Source: Mucilaginibacter ginsenosidivorax (lineage in GTDB: Bacteria; Bacteroidota; Bacteroidia; Sphingobacteriales; Sphingobacteriaceae). From it: a stretch of 64,000 nt of DNA. The position numbers and the translations under genes are program-made. The stretch is taken from positions 2,728,001 to 2,792,000 of the forward strand of contig NZ_CP042437.1 of NCBI RefSeq assembly GCF_007971525.1, in the 5' to 3' direction. This document shows positions 41,141 to 52,300 of the stretch, in pieces (positions within the stretch are counted from its first letter, which is position 1; each line of letters opens with the position of its first letter). The notes beneath the pieces are model-generated. The model searched no databases. It was not told the origin of the DNA and saw nothing but the letters and a program-made list of their open reading frames with translations.

Positions 41141-42331
41141 TTATTTAATCACTCCCAATTCCTTACCTACTTTGGTAAACGCGGCAATTGCCTTATCCAA
41201 ATGGTGCATATCATGAGCTGCCGAAATTTGTACTCGGATACGAGCCTTGCCTTGCGGAACCACCGGGTAATAAAAACCTATTACATAAATACCCTCTTCC
41301 AGCATTTTGGCGGCAAACTCCTGCGCCAGTTTAGCTTCATAAAGCATAACCGGTACAATTGGGTGCACACCAGGTTTAATGTCAAAACCAACTTCGGTCA
41401 TTTTTTGGCGGAAGTATTGGGTATTGTTTTCCAGCTTGTCGCGCAGTTGGGTAGTCTCGCTCAACATATCCAAAACTGCTATTGAAGCGCCGGTAATAGC
41501 AGGCGCCAATGTGTTTGAAAACAGGTACGGGCGCGAACGCTGGCGCAACATATCAATAATCTCTTTACGGCCCGAGGTAAAACCACCGGATGCACCACCT
41601 AAGGCTTTACCCAAAGTACCGGTAATAATATCAATTTTGCCCATTACATGGTGGTGCTCATGCGTACCACGGCCTGTTTTACCCATAAAGCCGCTGCAAT
41701 GGCTTTCGTCAATCATTACCAAAGCATTGTATCGTTCGGCCAGGGCGCAAATTTTATCAAGCTGTGCAATTGTACCATCCATGCTAAAAGCGCCATCGGT
41801 AACAATAATACGGTGACGGCAACTTTCGGTCGCTTTCAGCTTTTCCTCAAGATCGGCCATGTCATCATGTTTGTAGCGCTGGCGCTGGGCTTTGCATAAA
41901 CGTACGCCATCAATGATCGATGCATGGTTCAGCTCATCAGATATAATAGCATCCTGTGCATCAAACAGTGGCTCAAACACACCGCCGTTAGCGTCAAAAG
42001 CAGCAGCATAAAGTATGGTATCTTCGGTGCCTAAAAAATCGGCTATCTTTTTTTCAAGTTCTTTATGAATATCCTGCGTGCCGCAAATAAAACGAACAGA
42101 CGATAAACCATAACCATGTGTATCCATTGCATCCTTAGCTGCCTGGATAACTTTAGCATTGCCAGATAAACCAAGATAATTATTAGCACAAAAATTTATT
42201 ACTTCCTGCCCGCCCTGCACGGTAATATCCGCACCTTGTGCCGATGTAATGATGCGCTCTTTTTTAAATAAACCTGCATTTTCAATGGCTTCCAGTTCTT
42301 GCTGCAAAACCGGCTGTAATGTATTATACAT
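41141..42331 (-). CDS. kbl: Glycine C-acetyltransferase (2-amino-3-ketobutyrate CoA ligase)
   Basis: The 396-residue alpha-oxoamine synthase has INFCANNYLGLSGNAKVI and GYGLSSVRFICGTQ near the N-terminus. The PLP lysine lies in DIITGTLGKALGGASGG (near residue 244), with the preceding ALVMIDESHCSGFMGKTGRG. It cleaves 2-amino-3-ketobutyrate with CoA into glycine and acetyl-CoA, the second step of threonine degradation. No threonine dehydrogenase is in the window. TAATTTTG lies 22 bases upstream of the ATG. Confidence 0.95.
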   Translation of the reverse strand: MYNTLQPVLQQELEAIENAGLFKKERIITSAQGADITVQGGQEVINFCANNYLGLSGNAKVIQAAKDAMDTHGYGLSSVRFICGTQDIHKELEKKIADFLGTEDTILYAAAFDANGGVFEPLFDAQDAIISDELNHASIIDGVRLCKAQRQRYKHDDMADLEEKLKATESCRHRIIVTDGAFSMDGTIAQLDKICALAERYNALVMIDESHCSGFMGKTGRGTHEHHHVMGKIDIITGTLGKALGGASGGFTSGRKEIIDMLRQRSRPYLFSNTLAPAITGASIAVLDMLSETTQLRDKLENNTQYFRQKMTEVGFDIKPGVHPIVPVMLYEAKLAQEFAAKMLEEGIYVIGFYYPVVPQGKARIRVQISAAHDMHHLDKAIAAFTKVGKELGVIK

Positions 42332-42353
42332 AGTAGTTGATGGTTAAAGGCAG

Positions 42354-42361
42354 CAAAATTA
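42354..42361 (-). promoter_or_regulatory. TAATTTTG -7 box of kbl
   Basis: Minus-strand TAATTTTG matches the consensus and ends 22 bases before the kbl ATG. Confidence 0.5.
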
Positions 42362-42458
42362 AGCAATACCGGGCATTTGGCAGGACTCAATCATACTTTT
42401 AATTAATTATTAAGGGCGAATTAAAACATTTGAACGATAAGTAGTATTTGATTGTTGA

Positions 42459-44945
42459 ATGAAGATGAGAAAACACTTACTATTGATTTTTACCATGTTA
42501 TGTGCCGTTACGTCATCGGCGCAGCAATATTTGTTATCGGGCAAAATAACCAACAAAAAAAACGAAGTTATTCCGTTTACTTCCGTATATATCCGCAATT
42601 CTACTTACGGTACTACAGCCAATGAAAACGGATTGTACCAGTTTAAGCTTGCACCGGGCGATTACAATTTAACTTATCGTTTTGTAGGGTACGACGAAAA
42701 GGTTGTAAAAGTTACCATAGCCGATAACGACCAAACCATGAACGTTCAGCTTGATGACGAAATATTTGGTACAGAAAGGGTTGCAGCCATGTATCGTAAA
42801 AATCATGATGCTGCCGATACCATCATGAAACAGGTGATCAAAAAAAGAAAATATTATTTGGATGAAGCTACCTCATATTCCTGCGCAGTTTATATAAAAG
42901 GCGTACAAAAACTGTTAAGCGCACCCAAAGCTCTATTATCAAAAGAAGTGGTTCGCGCGCTTGACCTTGACTCGATGGGGCGGGGCATCCTTTACCAACA
43001 GGAGTCACTATCAGATTATAACTTTCAATCGCCCGATAAAATCAGGGAAGTTACCATTGCCAACCGCATATCGGGTATCAACACCGCTTTTAGCTACAAC
43101 AAGGCATCCGATCTGCAGGTGAATTTTTACAAAAATGTGTTCAGCATCAATGGCTTAAGCACCCGCGGTTTTGTATCGCCACTGGCATCCAATGCCCTCA
43201 CCTTTTACAGGTATAAGCTCCTCGGTGTATCCAATGAAAATGGCCGGATAATAGATAAGATACAGGTTATACCACGCCGTGCCCATGGCCAGTATTTCCA
43301 GGGAGATATTTATATAGTTGATGGCGAATGGCGGTTGTACAGCGCCGATTTATACCTGGAAAAAGGATTGAATAGCCTCAACCTGATAGATACCTTAAAA
43401 ATTACCCAGCAGTACGTAGCCATAACGGATAGTGTTTGGATGCCGGCCGCGGTTCAATACAATTTTAAGGGCAAAGTGCTGGGTTTTACATTTGGCGGCT
43501 ATTACGAAGCTATTTACAATAACTATAAAATTAATCCAACCTTTCCTGAGCACTTTTTTACCGGCGAAGTGCTTAAAGTTGATACCGTTTCAAATGCTAA
43601 AAATGCAGATTACTGGACATCAGTACGGCCTGTGCCGCTAACACCGAAAGAAACCCGCGATTACCAGAAAAAGGATAGTGTAGCCGCCTATAAACAAACC
43701 AAAGCCTACCTGGATACATTGCAGCACTCCAAAAACCATATTAACTACCCGGGTTATTTGATATTTGGCTATTATGCTTCCAGTCGCGACAATAAGGATT
43801 CATTGTGGGTATCGCCGTTTATACAAACATTTTACTACAACACTGTTGAAGGTTTTGGCATTAACGCTAAAGTAAGGTACAGCAAAAAGATTGATGATTT
43901 TCATGCATTCAGTATAACGCCGTCCTTACGCTACGGCTTTTCAAATAAGATATTCAGCGCCAATATTTATTCCGACTATAAAAATGATCCATTCCATAAT
44001 GCCAAATTTTTTACGGGTTTTGGCAGCGACGTGCTGGATTTGAATAACGTAGGCACCCGATCATTATATTTTAATACCTTAAGTACCTTGCTCAGCGAGA
44101 ACAACTATGTAAAATACTACCGTACCCACTATGGCCTATTTGGATATCAGCGCGAGGTAACCAATGGCGTATTACTATCGGGCAGCTTGTCATACGCCAG
44201 CCGAAGCCAATTGTATAATACTTCATATTCGCACATTAAAGATGTAAAAAACAGGGATTTTACATCAAACAACCCATTGGCCCCGCCGGGTACACCGGCA
44301 GATGACCATTCCTTTTTGTTTCCCGATAACCAGGCATTAACATTTACCACATCGGCCACCTTTACCTTCGATCAGGAATACGTAACCCGGCCCACCGGCA
44401 AATTTAATCTGCCTTCAAAATATCCAACCTTAACCTTAAATTATAGGAAAGGTATTAATAGCCTGTTAGGTTCTGATGTAAATTACGATTTTACATCTGT
44501 TGATATCTCGCAAAACAAAATAAGGATTGGTTTAACAGGTTTTTCATCGTTCAAATTAACAGCCGGCGGCTTCTTTAATGATAAAAACCTCTATTACATG
44601 GATTACAATCACTTTTTAGGTAACCAGGGTACCACATTCGATCCAACCTATGTAGGCAGTTTCCACTTTTTGCCTTTTTATACTTACAGTACCAATGGCG
44701 CTTTCCTTGAAGCTCATTTTCAACATAATTTTGCCGGTTCAATTTTTAACAAAATTCCGTTATTACGTAAGGCCAAGCTTGAAGAGATTATTGGCGCAAA
44801 TTATCTTACCACCAAAGCAAACCGCGATTACACGGAGTTTTACGTTGGCGTACAGCGCCTCATTTTCAGGGTTGATTATGGCGTATCCTACATGGGCAAC
44901 CAAAAATACATCCAGGGCTTCAGGATCTTTTATGGGATCAGGTAG
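42459..44945 (+). CDS. DUF5686 protein with carboxypeptidase-regulatory-like domain, outer membrane
   Basis: An N-terminal signal peptide (MKMRKHLLLIFTMLCAVTSSA) is followed by a carboxypeptidase-regulatory-like beta-sandwich (about 24-110). This has YLLSGKITNKKNEVIPFTSV and GLYQFKLAPGDYNLTYRFVG, the form common on outer-membrane proteins. The remainder (about 130-828) is the DUF5686 region and ends in strand-rich aromatic sequence (EFYVGVQRLIFRVDYGVSY) that suggests a barrel. Its transport role is unknown. The gene diverges from kbl with a 127-bp gap. Confidence 0.9.
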   Translation: MKMRKHLLLIFTMLCAVTSSAQQYLLSGKITNKKNEVIPFTSVYIRNSTYGTTANENGLYQFKLAPGDYNLTYRFVGYDEKVVKVTIADNDQTMNVQLDDEIFGTERVAAMYRKNHDAADTIMKQVIKKRKYYLDEATSYSCAVYIKGVQKLLSAPKALLSKEVVRALDLDSMGRGILYQQESLSDYNFQSPDKIREVTIANRISGINTAFSYNKASDLQVNFYKNVFSINGLSTRGFVSPLASNALTFYRYKLLGVSNENGRIIDKIQVIPRRAHGQYFQGDIYIVDGEWRLYSADLYLEKGLNSLNLIDTLKITQQYVAITDSVWMPAAVQYNFKGKVLGFTFGGYYEAIYNNYKINPTFPEHFFTGEVLKVDTVSNAKNADYWTSVRPVPLTPKETRDYQKKDSVAAYKQTKAYLDTLQHSKNHINYPGYLIFGYYASSRDNKDSLWVSPFIQTFYYNTVEGFGINAKVRYSKKIDDFHAFSITPSLRYGFSNKIFSANIYSDYKNDPFHNAKFFTGFGSDVLDLNNVGTRSLYFNTLSTLLSENNYVKYYRTHYGLFGYQREVTNGVLLSGSLSYASRSQLYNTSYSHIKDVKNRDFTSNNPLAPPGTPADDHSFLFPDNQALTFTTSATFTFDQEYVTRPTGKFNLPSKYPTLTLNYRKGINSLLGSDVNYDFTSVDISQNKIRIGLTGFSSFKLTAGGFFNDKNLYYMDYNHFLGNQGTTFDPTYVGSFHFLPFYTYSTNGAFLEAHFQHNFAGSIFNKIPLLRKAKLEEIIGANYLTTKANRDYTEFYVGVQRLIFRVDYGVSYMGNQKYIQGFRIFYGIR

Positions 44946-44954
44946 GTTTGTTGA

Positions 44955-45038
44955 GGTAAAAGGGTAAAGGCGAAAGGTTTTGAAAAGCCAGAACGATGGC
45001 TAGTGGGTCTGTAAACCTTTCGCCTTTATCCTTTTACC
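44955..45038. repeat. Inverted repeat between the DUF5686 and trhO genes
   Basis: The 26-base arms 44955-44980 (GGTAAAAGGGTAAAGGCGAA...) and 45013-45038 (AAACCTTTCGCCTTTATCCT...) pair with one mismatch. The words AAAGG/CGAAAGG recur within the arms. It may terminate the DUF5686 transcript. Confidence 0.85.
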
Positions 45039-45054
45039 TTTCGCCTCAAAACCT

Positions 45055-45062
45055 TATCTTTG
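45055..45062 (+). promoter_or_regulatory. TATCTTTG -7 box of trhO
   Basis: TATCTTTG matches the consensus exactly and lies 39 bases before the ATG at 45102. Confidence 0.55.
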
Positions 45063-45101
45063 CGCCTCATTTAACACTGTTTACAGCAGTATCAATGGAT
45101 T

Positions 45102-46064
45102 ATGGCAATATATAATACACTACTGTACTATTGTTATTCAACAATAGCCGATGCGGAGCAATTTGCTGCCGATCATTTAAAATTTTGTAAAAGCTTAGGG
45201 TTAACCGGCCGTATTATTGTGGCCGAAGAAGGGCTTAATGGTACCGTATCGGGCACCGCTGAAGCTTGTAAAACCTATATGGATACTGTACATGCCGATG
45301 AGCGCTTTGCCGGTATCGATTTTAAGGTTGACGAAGTTACCGAGCCCTCATTTGTAAAAATGCACTGCCGTTACAAGGCCGAGATAGTTTACTCGGGCCT
45401 GCGCGACCCCAATGTTATCAACCCGCAACAACAAACAGGTAAGCACCTGGAGCCAAAAGAATTTATGGCAATGAAAGACCGCGATGACGTGGTTGTTTTG
45501 GATGTACGGTCAAACTACGAACATTCGTTAGGCAAATTCAAAAACGCGGTAACGCTTGACATCGAAAACTTCAGGGATTTCCCGGCCATGATTAATGAAC
45601 TGGCCAAATACAAAGATAAAAAGATCCTGACCTATTGCACCGGTGGCATTAAATGCGAAAAAGCATCGGCACTGTTGCTGCACGAAGGCTTCCCCGAAGT
45701 TTACCAGCTACATGGCGGTATCATTAAATATGGTAAAGAAGCCGGCGGCCAGGATTTTGAAGGCAAATGCTATGTATTTGATAACCGCCTTTCTGTTGAT
45801 GTAAACAGCGTGAACCCGGTAGTGATATCAACCTGCCGCAATTGTGGTACCACCACCCCTAAAATGATAAACTGTGCCAACCCCGAGTGCAACGAACATT
45901 TTACCCAATGCGATGAATGTGGCACCAAACTGGAAGGTTGCTGCAGCGATGCTTGCCAAAGCCATCCACGCAAAAGGGTTTATGACGGCACAGGCTATTA
46001 TGTAAAAGTACCCCAGCCGGTAAATACCAATAAAAGAAATAACCTGCAACTGGCAGACCGATAA
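45102..46064 (+). CDS. trhO: tRNA uridine-34 hydroxylase TrhO (rhodanese family)
   Basis: The 320 residues contain an N-terminal acylphosphatase-like domain (about 1-95). The rhodanese domain (about 115-225) has the active-site cysteine C179 in TYCTGGIKCEKA, with C185 nearby. The C-terminal Cys-rich extension has paired CxxC motifs (CRNCGTT, CANPEC, QCDECGTKLEGCC) that probably bind zinc. TrhO/YceA makes ho5U at tRNA position 34 with oxygen. A strong terminator follows. Confidence 0.93.
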   Translation: MAIYNTLLYYCYSTIADAEQFAADHLKFCKSLGLTGRIIVAEEGLNGTVSGTAEACKTYMDTVHADERFAGIDFKVDEVTEPSFVKMHCRYKAEIVYSGLRDPNVINPQQQTGKHLEPKEFMAMKDRDDVVVLDVRSNYEHSLGKFKNAVTLDIENFRDFPAMINELAKYKDKKILTYCTGGIKCEKASALLLHEGFPEVYQLHGGIIKYGKEAGGQDFEGKCYVFDNRLSVDVNSVNPVVISTCRNCGTTTPKMINCANPECNEHFTQCDECGTKLEGCCSDACQSHPRKRVYDGTGYYVKVPQPVNTNKRNNLQLADR

Positions 46065-46065
46065 C

Positions 46066-46098
46066 AAAAAAAGCCTACCCAAACCGGTGGGCTTTTTT
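46066..46098 (+). terminator. Rho-independent terminator after trhO
   Basis: AAAAAAGCCTACC pairs with GGTGGGCTTTTTT around a short CAAACC loop, with one mismatch. It begins two bases after the stop and ends in a T-run. Confidence 0.9.
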
Positions 46099-46167
46099 AT
46101 TTCTGCAACTCAAACCTTAATTTCGTAAAATTGGTTTGCTTTGCAGGCTGATGCCATCTTATAACCC

Positions 46168-49062
46168 ATGCGTAAATCGTTACTGATTATTTTCCTGTTG
46201 TTTTGTACTCGTCTCCTAAATGCACACGCGGTGGATATCAAAAGCGTAGGCGTGCCTTATGTACAAAATTACACCAAGGCCATGTACCAATCGGGCAATC
46301 AAAACTGGAGCATTACGCGCGATGAGCATGGCATTATGTATTTTGGCAATGCCCAGGGTTTACTTGCCTTTGATGGCAAATACTGGCAACAGCATCACAT
46401 GCCCAACGGCTTAATTGTTCGCTCGGTATCGGCCGATGGCAAAGGCAAAATTTATGTTGGGGCCTATGGCGAATTTGGTTATTGGACCGATGATAACAAG
46501 GGAGTTTTAAAATACAACTCGCTGATAAACCTGGTTCCCGCAAAGTATAGGCCGATTAATGAAGAGATCTGGAAGATATATATTGATGGCGGGCGCATCA
46601 TTTTCCAATCGTTCGGGTCGATATACATTTATTCCAAAGGAAAAATCAACGTCATAAAAACGCCAAACCCGTACCTGTTTATGTTTAAAGCAGGGAATCG
46701 CTTTTTTATCGAACAGGTTTCGGTTGGGCTATTTGAGCTTAAGGATAACCGGCTGCTTTTTGTTCCCGGCAGCAATATATTGGGGCCAAGTGGCGTGTTA
46801 TCGATGTTGCCATTCCAAAAAAACAAATTCATTATTGGTACAGCCCAAAATGGTTTGTTTATTTACGACGGGCAAACCATAAAACCCTGGGCAAACCAGG
46901 CAAACGATTTTTTAAAAACATACCAGCTTAATAACGGTGCGTTAATAGCCGGTAAATATGTAGCCTATGGTACCATATTAAATGGCGTAGTGGTTATTGA
47001 TACTGCAGGCAACCTTATTCAGCATATTAACAAGGCAAGCGGCTTGCAAAACAACACTGTTTTAAGCCTGTATACAGATAGCGAACAAAACCTTTGGGCG
47101 GGCCTTGACAATGGCATCGACCGTATCGAAGTCAACTCTCCACTATATTTTTACTTTGATAAAACCGGCAAGTTTGGCACGGTTTACTCCAGTATAATTT
47201 TTGATAATAAAATTTACCTGGGTACAAACCAGGGGCTTTTTTACAGCGATTGGGTTCCCGAAAACAACAACAAGCTTTTCCAGTCGTTTGATTTTAAACT
47301 TATCCCCGGCTCGCAAGGCCAGGTTTGGGAGCTTACCATGCAGGATGGGCGCTTGCTTTGCGGCCATAACGATGGCACCTACCAGGTAAACGGTAGCACC
47401 ATAACCAAAATATCCACTATTACCGGTGGCTGGACAACCAAAAAATTTGGTACTGATAAACTCATTCAAGGAAATTATACCGGCCTGGCAATCTTCAGGA
47501 AAGATGCGCTGAATAACTGGATATTTGACCATAAAGTTGAGGGATTTGGCGAGCCATCGCGGTATGTTGAACAGGACAGTAAAGGACAAATTTGGGTAAG
47601 CCACGCTTACAAAGGCATTTACAAGCTAACCTTAAGCGCCGACCTGAAAAAGGTAACTTCCAAAGTATATTACGATAGCCGGTATGGCCTGCCCGGCAGT
47701 TACAATGTAAATGTATTCGACCTTGATAACCGGGTTGTGTTTACTTCCGATTCGGGCTTTTATGTTTACGATGATATTACCGACCGATTTTTTAAATACA
47801 CACAGCTTAATAAAAAGCTGGGCACATTTGCCACCTCCAGCAAAATCATTAAAGCCATAGGCAAAAAATATTGGTTTATAAACCAGGGCCGTGTAGCCCT
47901 GGCCGACTTTTCGGTGCCGGGCAAGCTGAGTATTGATACCAACAGGTTCAGCATTCTTAACGGGCAAATGGTGCAGCATTATGAAACTATTAACCGTATC
48001 AATGCATCAACCTACCTTATTAGTATTGATGATGGCTTCGTGATCCTCAACGATGAGGATGCTTTGCTCCCCAACAAAATCAGCATTCCGCAAGTACTCA
48101 TACGCCAGGTTGAAAACATTACCGACAAAGTTTACGTGATAAGTGAAGACGGCAGTGGCCTTAACGATATCGAAATACCTTATACGCAAAACAACATTCG
48201 CATCTCCTACTCGCTACCGTATTATAAGCAGGCTAAAATTAAATTCCAGTATTACCTGGAAGGTTACTCGCGCCAGTGGAGCGATTGGACACAACAGAGC
48301 CAGAAAGAGTTTACCAACCTTGACCAGGGAACCTACCATTTTAAGGTACGCGCTAAAATAAACGATCAGAATGTATCGTCAATCACCTCATTAACATTCA
48401 TTATTCTGCCGCCATGGTATGCCGGCAAACCGGCTATGCTGTTTTATGCCTTGTTGCTGGTACTGTTTTATTACCTGGTGAGGTACTATTACCGTCTGAA
48501 ACTAAAACGCCATCAGTTGCATATTCACCAAAAGCTTCAACGTGAAAAGGAGGAGTTTTTAAAACAGGAGGCCATTGCAAACGAGCAACACATTATCAGC
48601 ATTAAAAATGAGCAGTTACAGGCAGACCTGGCCGGCAAAAGCCGCGAGCTGGCCAATTCGGCCATGAACCTGGTTTACAAAAATGAATTGCTGCAAAAAA
48701 TAAGCGAAGAAATACTGCACCTTAAAGATAGTTCAGGCAAAAAACTGGCCGACGACCAGCTGCGGCGCATCCAAAAAGTTATTGACGAAGGTATGAATGA
48801 TGAGCGCGACTGGAACATATTTGAAAAAAGTTTCAATGAAGCGCATGAAAACTTTTTCAAAAAACTAAAATCAGACCACCCCGACCTGGTGCCAAATGAC
48901 CTTAAACTTTGCGCCTACCTGCGCATGAATATGAGCAGTAAAGAGATGGCTTCCCTTTTAAACATCTCCCTGCGCGGCGTGGAAATAAGGCGCTACCGCC
49001 TGCGTAAAAAGCTCAACCTGGAGCACGATAAAAACCTGGTGGAGTTTCTCATCGAGCTATAA
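46168..49062 (+). CDS. Periplasmic-sensor/HTH regulator of the polysaccharide locus
   Basis: The 964-residue regulator has a signal peptide (KSLLIIFLLFCTRLLNAHA). A two-component-regulator propeller with repeated strand blocks (about 40-640; WSITRDEHGIMYFG, NLWAGLDNG) follows, then a Y_Y_Y domain (about 660-745, FQYYLEGYSRQWSDWTQQ). A single membrane helix (AMLFYALLLVLFYYLV) and a coiled coil precede a LuxR-like HTH from about 905 (CAYLRMNMSSKEMASLLNIS). It has no histidine kinase. Such one-protein systems sense oligosaccharide in the periplasm and switch on the neighbouring sus-like genes, here those starting at 49322. Confidence 0.9.
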   Translation: MRKSLLIIFLLFCTRLLNAHAVDIKSVGVPYVQNYTKAMYQSGNQNWSITRDEHGIMYFGNAQGLLAFDGKYWQQHHMPNGLIVRSVSADGKGKIYVGAYGEFGYWTDDNKGVLKYNSLINLVPAKYRPINEEIWKIYIDGGRIIFQSFGSIYIYSKGKINVIKTPNPYLFMFKAGNRFFIEQVSVGLFELKDNRLLFVPGSNILGPSGVLSMLPFQKNKFIIGTAQNGLFIYDGQTIKPWANQANDFLKTYQLNNGALIAGKYVAYGTILNGVVVIDTAGNLIQHINKASGLQNNTVLSLYTDSEQNLWAGLDNGIDRIEVNSPLYFYFDKTGKFGTVYSSIIFDNKIYLGTNQGLFYSDWVPENNNKLFQSFDFKLIPGSQGQVWELTMQDGRLLCGHNDGTYQVNGSTITKISTITGGWTTKKFGTDKLIQGNYTGLAIFRKDALNNWIFDHKVEGFGEPSRYVEQDSKGQIWVSHAYKGIYKLTLSADLKKVTSKVYYDSRYGLPGSYNVNVFDLDNRVVFTSDSGFYVYDDITDRFFKYTQLNKKLGTFATSSKIIKAIGKKYWFINQGRVALADFSVPGKLSIDTNRFSILNGQMVQHYETINRINASTYLISIDDGFVILNDEDALLPNKISIPQVLIRQVENITDKVYVISEDGSGLNDIEIPYTQNNIRISYSLPYYKQAKIKFQYYLEGYSRQWSDWTQQSQKEFTNLDQGTYHFKVRAKINDQNVSSITSLTFIILPPWYAGKPAMLFYALLLVLFYYLVRYYYRLKLKRHQLHIHQKLQREKEEFLKQEAIANEQHIISIKNEQLQADLAGKSRELANSAMNLVYKNELLQKISEEILHLKDSSGKKLADDQLRRIQKVIDEGMNDERDWNIFEKSFNEAHENFFKKLKSDHPDLVPNDLKLCAYLRMNMSSKEMASLLNISLRGVEIRRYRLRKKLNLEHDKNLVEFLIEL

Positions 49063-49240
49063 TACTACATCATTACCTCTCATAAGCATTTATAAAACCG
49101 ATTTACAGCTTACCCCAGCTGTAGTATATTGGCCATACGCTACACCACACTATTACCCTGATTATCAGACAAATAAAATAACACCACACAAACTTTGAGA
49201 AAGTATGTTAATGTTGATGTATTAATGTTGAGTTAATTTT

Positions 49241-49272
49241 TTTGATTAAACTGTATTATCTGTACAGCTTTG
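49241..49272 (+). promoter_or_regulatory. Probable promoter of the SusC/SusD operon
   Basis: TTTG at 49241-49244 and CAGCTTTG at 49265-49272 (one change from TAnnTTTG) are 20 bases apart. The start lies 49 bases downstream at 49322. The near-consensus -7 fits a promoter needing an activator. Confidence 0.45.
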
Positions 49273-49321
49273 TAAACTAATAAACCAATTATTTCTAATC
49301 CGTTTTTATTTATTAACCACT

Positions 49322-52300
49322 ATGAAAAGAATTTTTACTATTTCAGGGTTGATGCTATTGTTTCTTTTTTCCATAGACGCCGCGTTTGCACAAAACGTTA
49401 CAGTTAAAGGAAAAGTTACTGATGCTACCACCGGCGAAAGCCTGATAGGTGTATCGGTGCAGGTAAAGGGAACAACTTCAGGCACCCAGACAGATGTTAA
49501 TGGTACATTTACCATTAACGCTACCGGTACAGCAACTTTAACATTTGCTTATATAGGTTACGCCCCCCAGGCTGTATTGGTAGGCAGCCAAACCACCATC
49601 AATGTAGCCTTAAAGGCCCAGGCTAACGAGTTGGCCCAGGTAGTTGTAGTAGGTTATGGTACGCAACGCAAACTTGATGTTACCGGGTCGGTAGCAACTG
49701 TTAAGGGCGCAGAGATATCTAAACAGGCCTCAACCAATGCGCTTAGCGGCTTACAAGGTAAAGTAGCCGGCGTACAGGTTACCAACGGCGGCTCGCCGGG
49801 CGCTTCGCCATCTATTACCATTCGTGGTTTAGGTACTGTTTATGGTAATGTTAGCCCGCTATACGTTGTTGATGGCGTTTGGTACAGCGATATCAGCTTT
49901 TTAAATCCGCAGGATATAGAAAGCGTAAGCATCCTTAAAGATGCATCAAGCACAGCCATCTACGGTATCCGGGCGGCAAACGGCGTTATTTTAATTGGCA
50001 CTAAAAGAGGCGTAAAAGGCAAGCCGGTTGTTAACTACAATGGATATGCCGGCTGGCAATCTGTTACCAACCAGGTAAAAATGGCCAATGCAACCGAGTA
50101 TGCTACTGCCATTAATGAACTTTATACTTCTAATAACCAGTCGCCATTAATATTCAGCAACCCCTCGAGCTACGGAAAAGGGACAGATTGGTACGGACTG
50201 GTATTGCGCGATGCCTTTGTAACAAGCCACCAGGTTTCCTTAAGCGGCGGTACAGATAAATATACCTACAACTATTCGTTTGGTTATCTTGATCAGGATG
50301 GTATTGCAAAAACTAACAACTACCAGCGCTTTAACGTAAAACTCTCAAACGATTTTAAGCCCACCAAAGCATTAAAATTTGGCTACACTGCCAATGGGCT
50401 TTTAGGCAAATCAAAAGACGTTAACGGCAGCATTTTCCACCAGTTATTTGGCGCAGCGCCTACCTTGCCTGTACGTTATGCCGATGGTAATTACGGCGAT
50501 CCTAATGATTACCATACCGGAGATGGCAACAACTATAACCCACAGGTTACGCTTGATTTTTTCAATCAAAAATCAAAAAATATCCGCTTTACATACAATG
50601 GTTATGGCGAGGTTAATTTTCTGAAAAACTTCAAATTCCGTACAAGTTTTGGCGGCGATATTGGCCAGGCCGAGGTAAGGGGTTATACACCTATTTACCA
50701 GGCTACATTGGCGCAAAAAAGCCTGGTATCAAACCTGGACGTAAACCATACCGAAACCCGCAACTGGATTTGGGAAAACACGTTAACCTACGATGTTAAA
50801 ATAAAAGATCATAAAATAACCGCTTTATTGGGTTATAGCGCGCAAAACAACCGCGATAAACAGCTGGATGCCCACGCGCAGGGTGTACCTTATGCCAGCA
50901 GCGGCAATCAACACAACTCGTTCCCCGATACTGCAAAGGTTACTTACTATGCAACTCCGGGATCACAGGTGCACACCAGGGCCTTATCGCAATTTGCAAG
51001 AGCTAATTACTCGTTTAAAGACAAATACCTGTTAAATGCTTCAATCCGTAGGGATGGTGCTTCGCAGTTTTATGGCGACCATACCTTCGGCTACTTCCCA
51101 TCGGTAGGTGCAGGATGGGTAATTACCAACGAAGGCTTTATGAAAGATCAGAAGTTATTTAGCAACCTGAAACTTCGCGGAAGCTGGGGTAAAGTGGGTA
51201 ACTCGGTGGTACCTATAAACCCATCTATACAGGTTGTTTCTTCAGACCCATACCTTACTGCCATTTTTGGCAATCCGCAAACAGCATATCCTGGCGCAAG
51301 CATTAACAGCCTTGTACCGCCAACTATTGTCTGGGAAAAAGCCGTGGCTACCGACTTTGGTTTAGAGGGTGGTTTTTTAGAGAACAGATTAACATTTGAA
51401 GCCGATTACTATAACCGCGAAACCCAGGACGCTATATTTGCTATACCTATTGCAGGTTCATTGGGTACCAATAACAGCAGTTTGATAGGTAACCAGGCCA
51501 GCATCCGCAACCGTGGTACCGAGTTTTTAATAAGCTGGAAAGATCAGGCTACAAAAGATTTCTCGTATAGCATCAGCGCAAACCTTGGTATCAATAACAA
51601 CAAAGTACTAAGCGTATTAAGCGGTGCCAACCCCATTTATGATGGTGGCGCAGGCATTGCCAACGGCGCCTTGGCAACCCGTACGGTAGTAGGCCAGCCC
51701 ATTGGCGAGTTTTACGGGTACAAAGTGACCGGAATTTTCCAGACACCGGCCGAAGTAGCTGCATCAAAACAAACCAGTGCCCAACCAGGTGACTTTATTT
51801 ACCAGGATACCAATAAAGACGGCATACTTGACAGCCGCGACCGCGTAGTATTAGGAAGCCCACTGCCTAAATACAACTATGGCATTAACACCTCATTTAC
51901 CTACAAAAGTTTCGACCTGGCTTTAGATTTCCAGGGCGTGGCAGATGTAAGTGTGTACAATGCCAACATTGCATACCGTTTTGGTAACGAAAACTTCACC
52001 AAAGATTTTTATGACCATCGCTGGCATGGGGCAGGTACCTCAAATACCTATCCATCGGTAAACGTAGGTTCAACCGCCAACGCGGCACCAAACTCATTTT
52101 TTGTAGAAAGCGGCGCATATTTCAGGATGAGGAACGCACAGTTAGGCTATACTTTGCCATCTGTATTGTCAAAAAAATGGGGGCTGTCCAGAATACGGCT
52201 GTATGCCAACGCGCAAAACGCGCTCAACTTTTTTGGCTATAAAGGCTTCACGCCCGAAGTTGGCGGCAGCGTAGGCAGCATGGGTATCGACGCCAGCGTA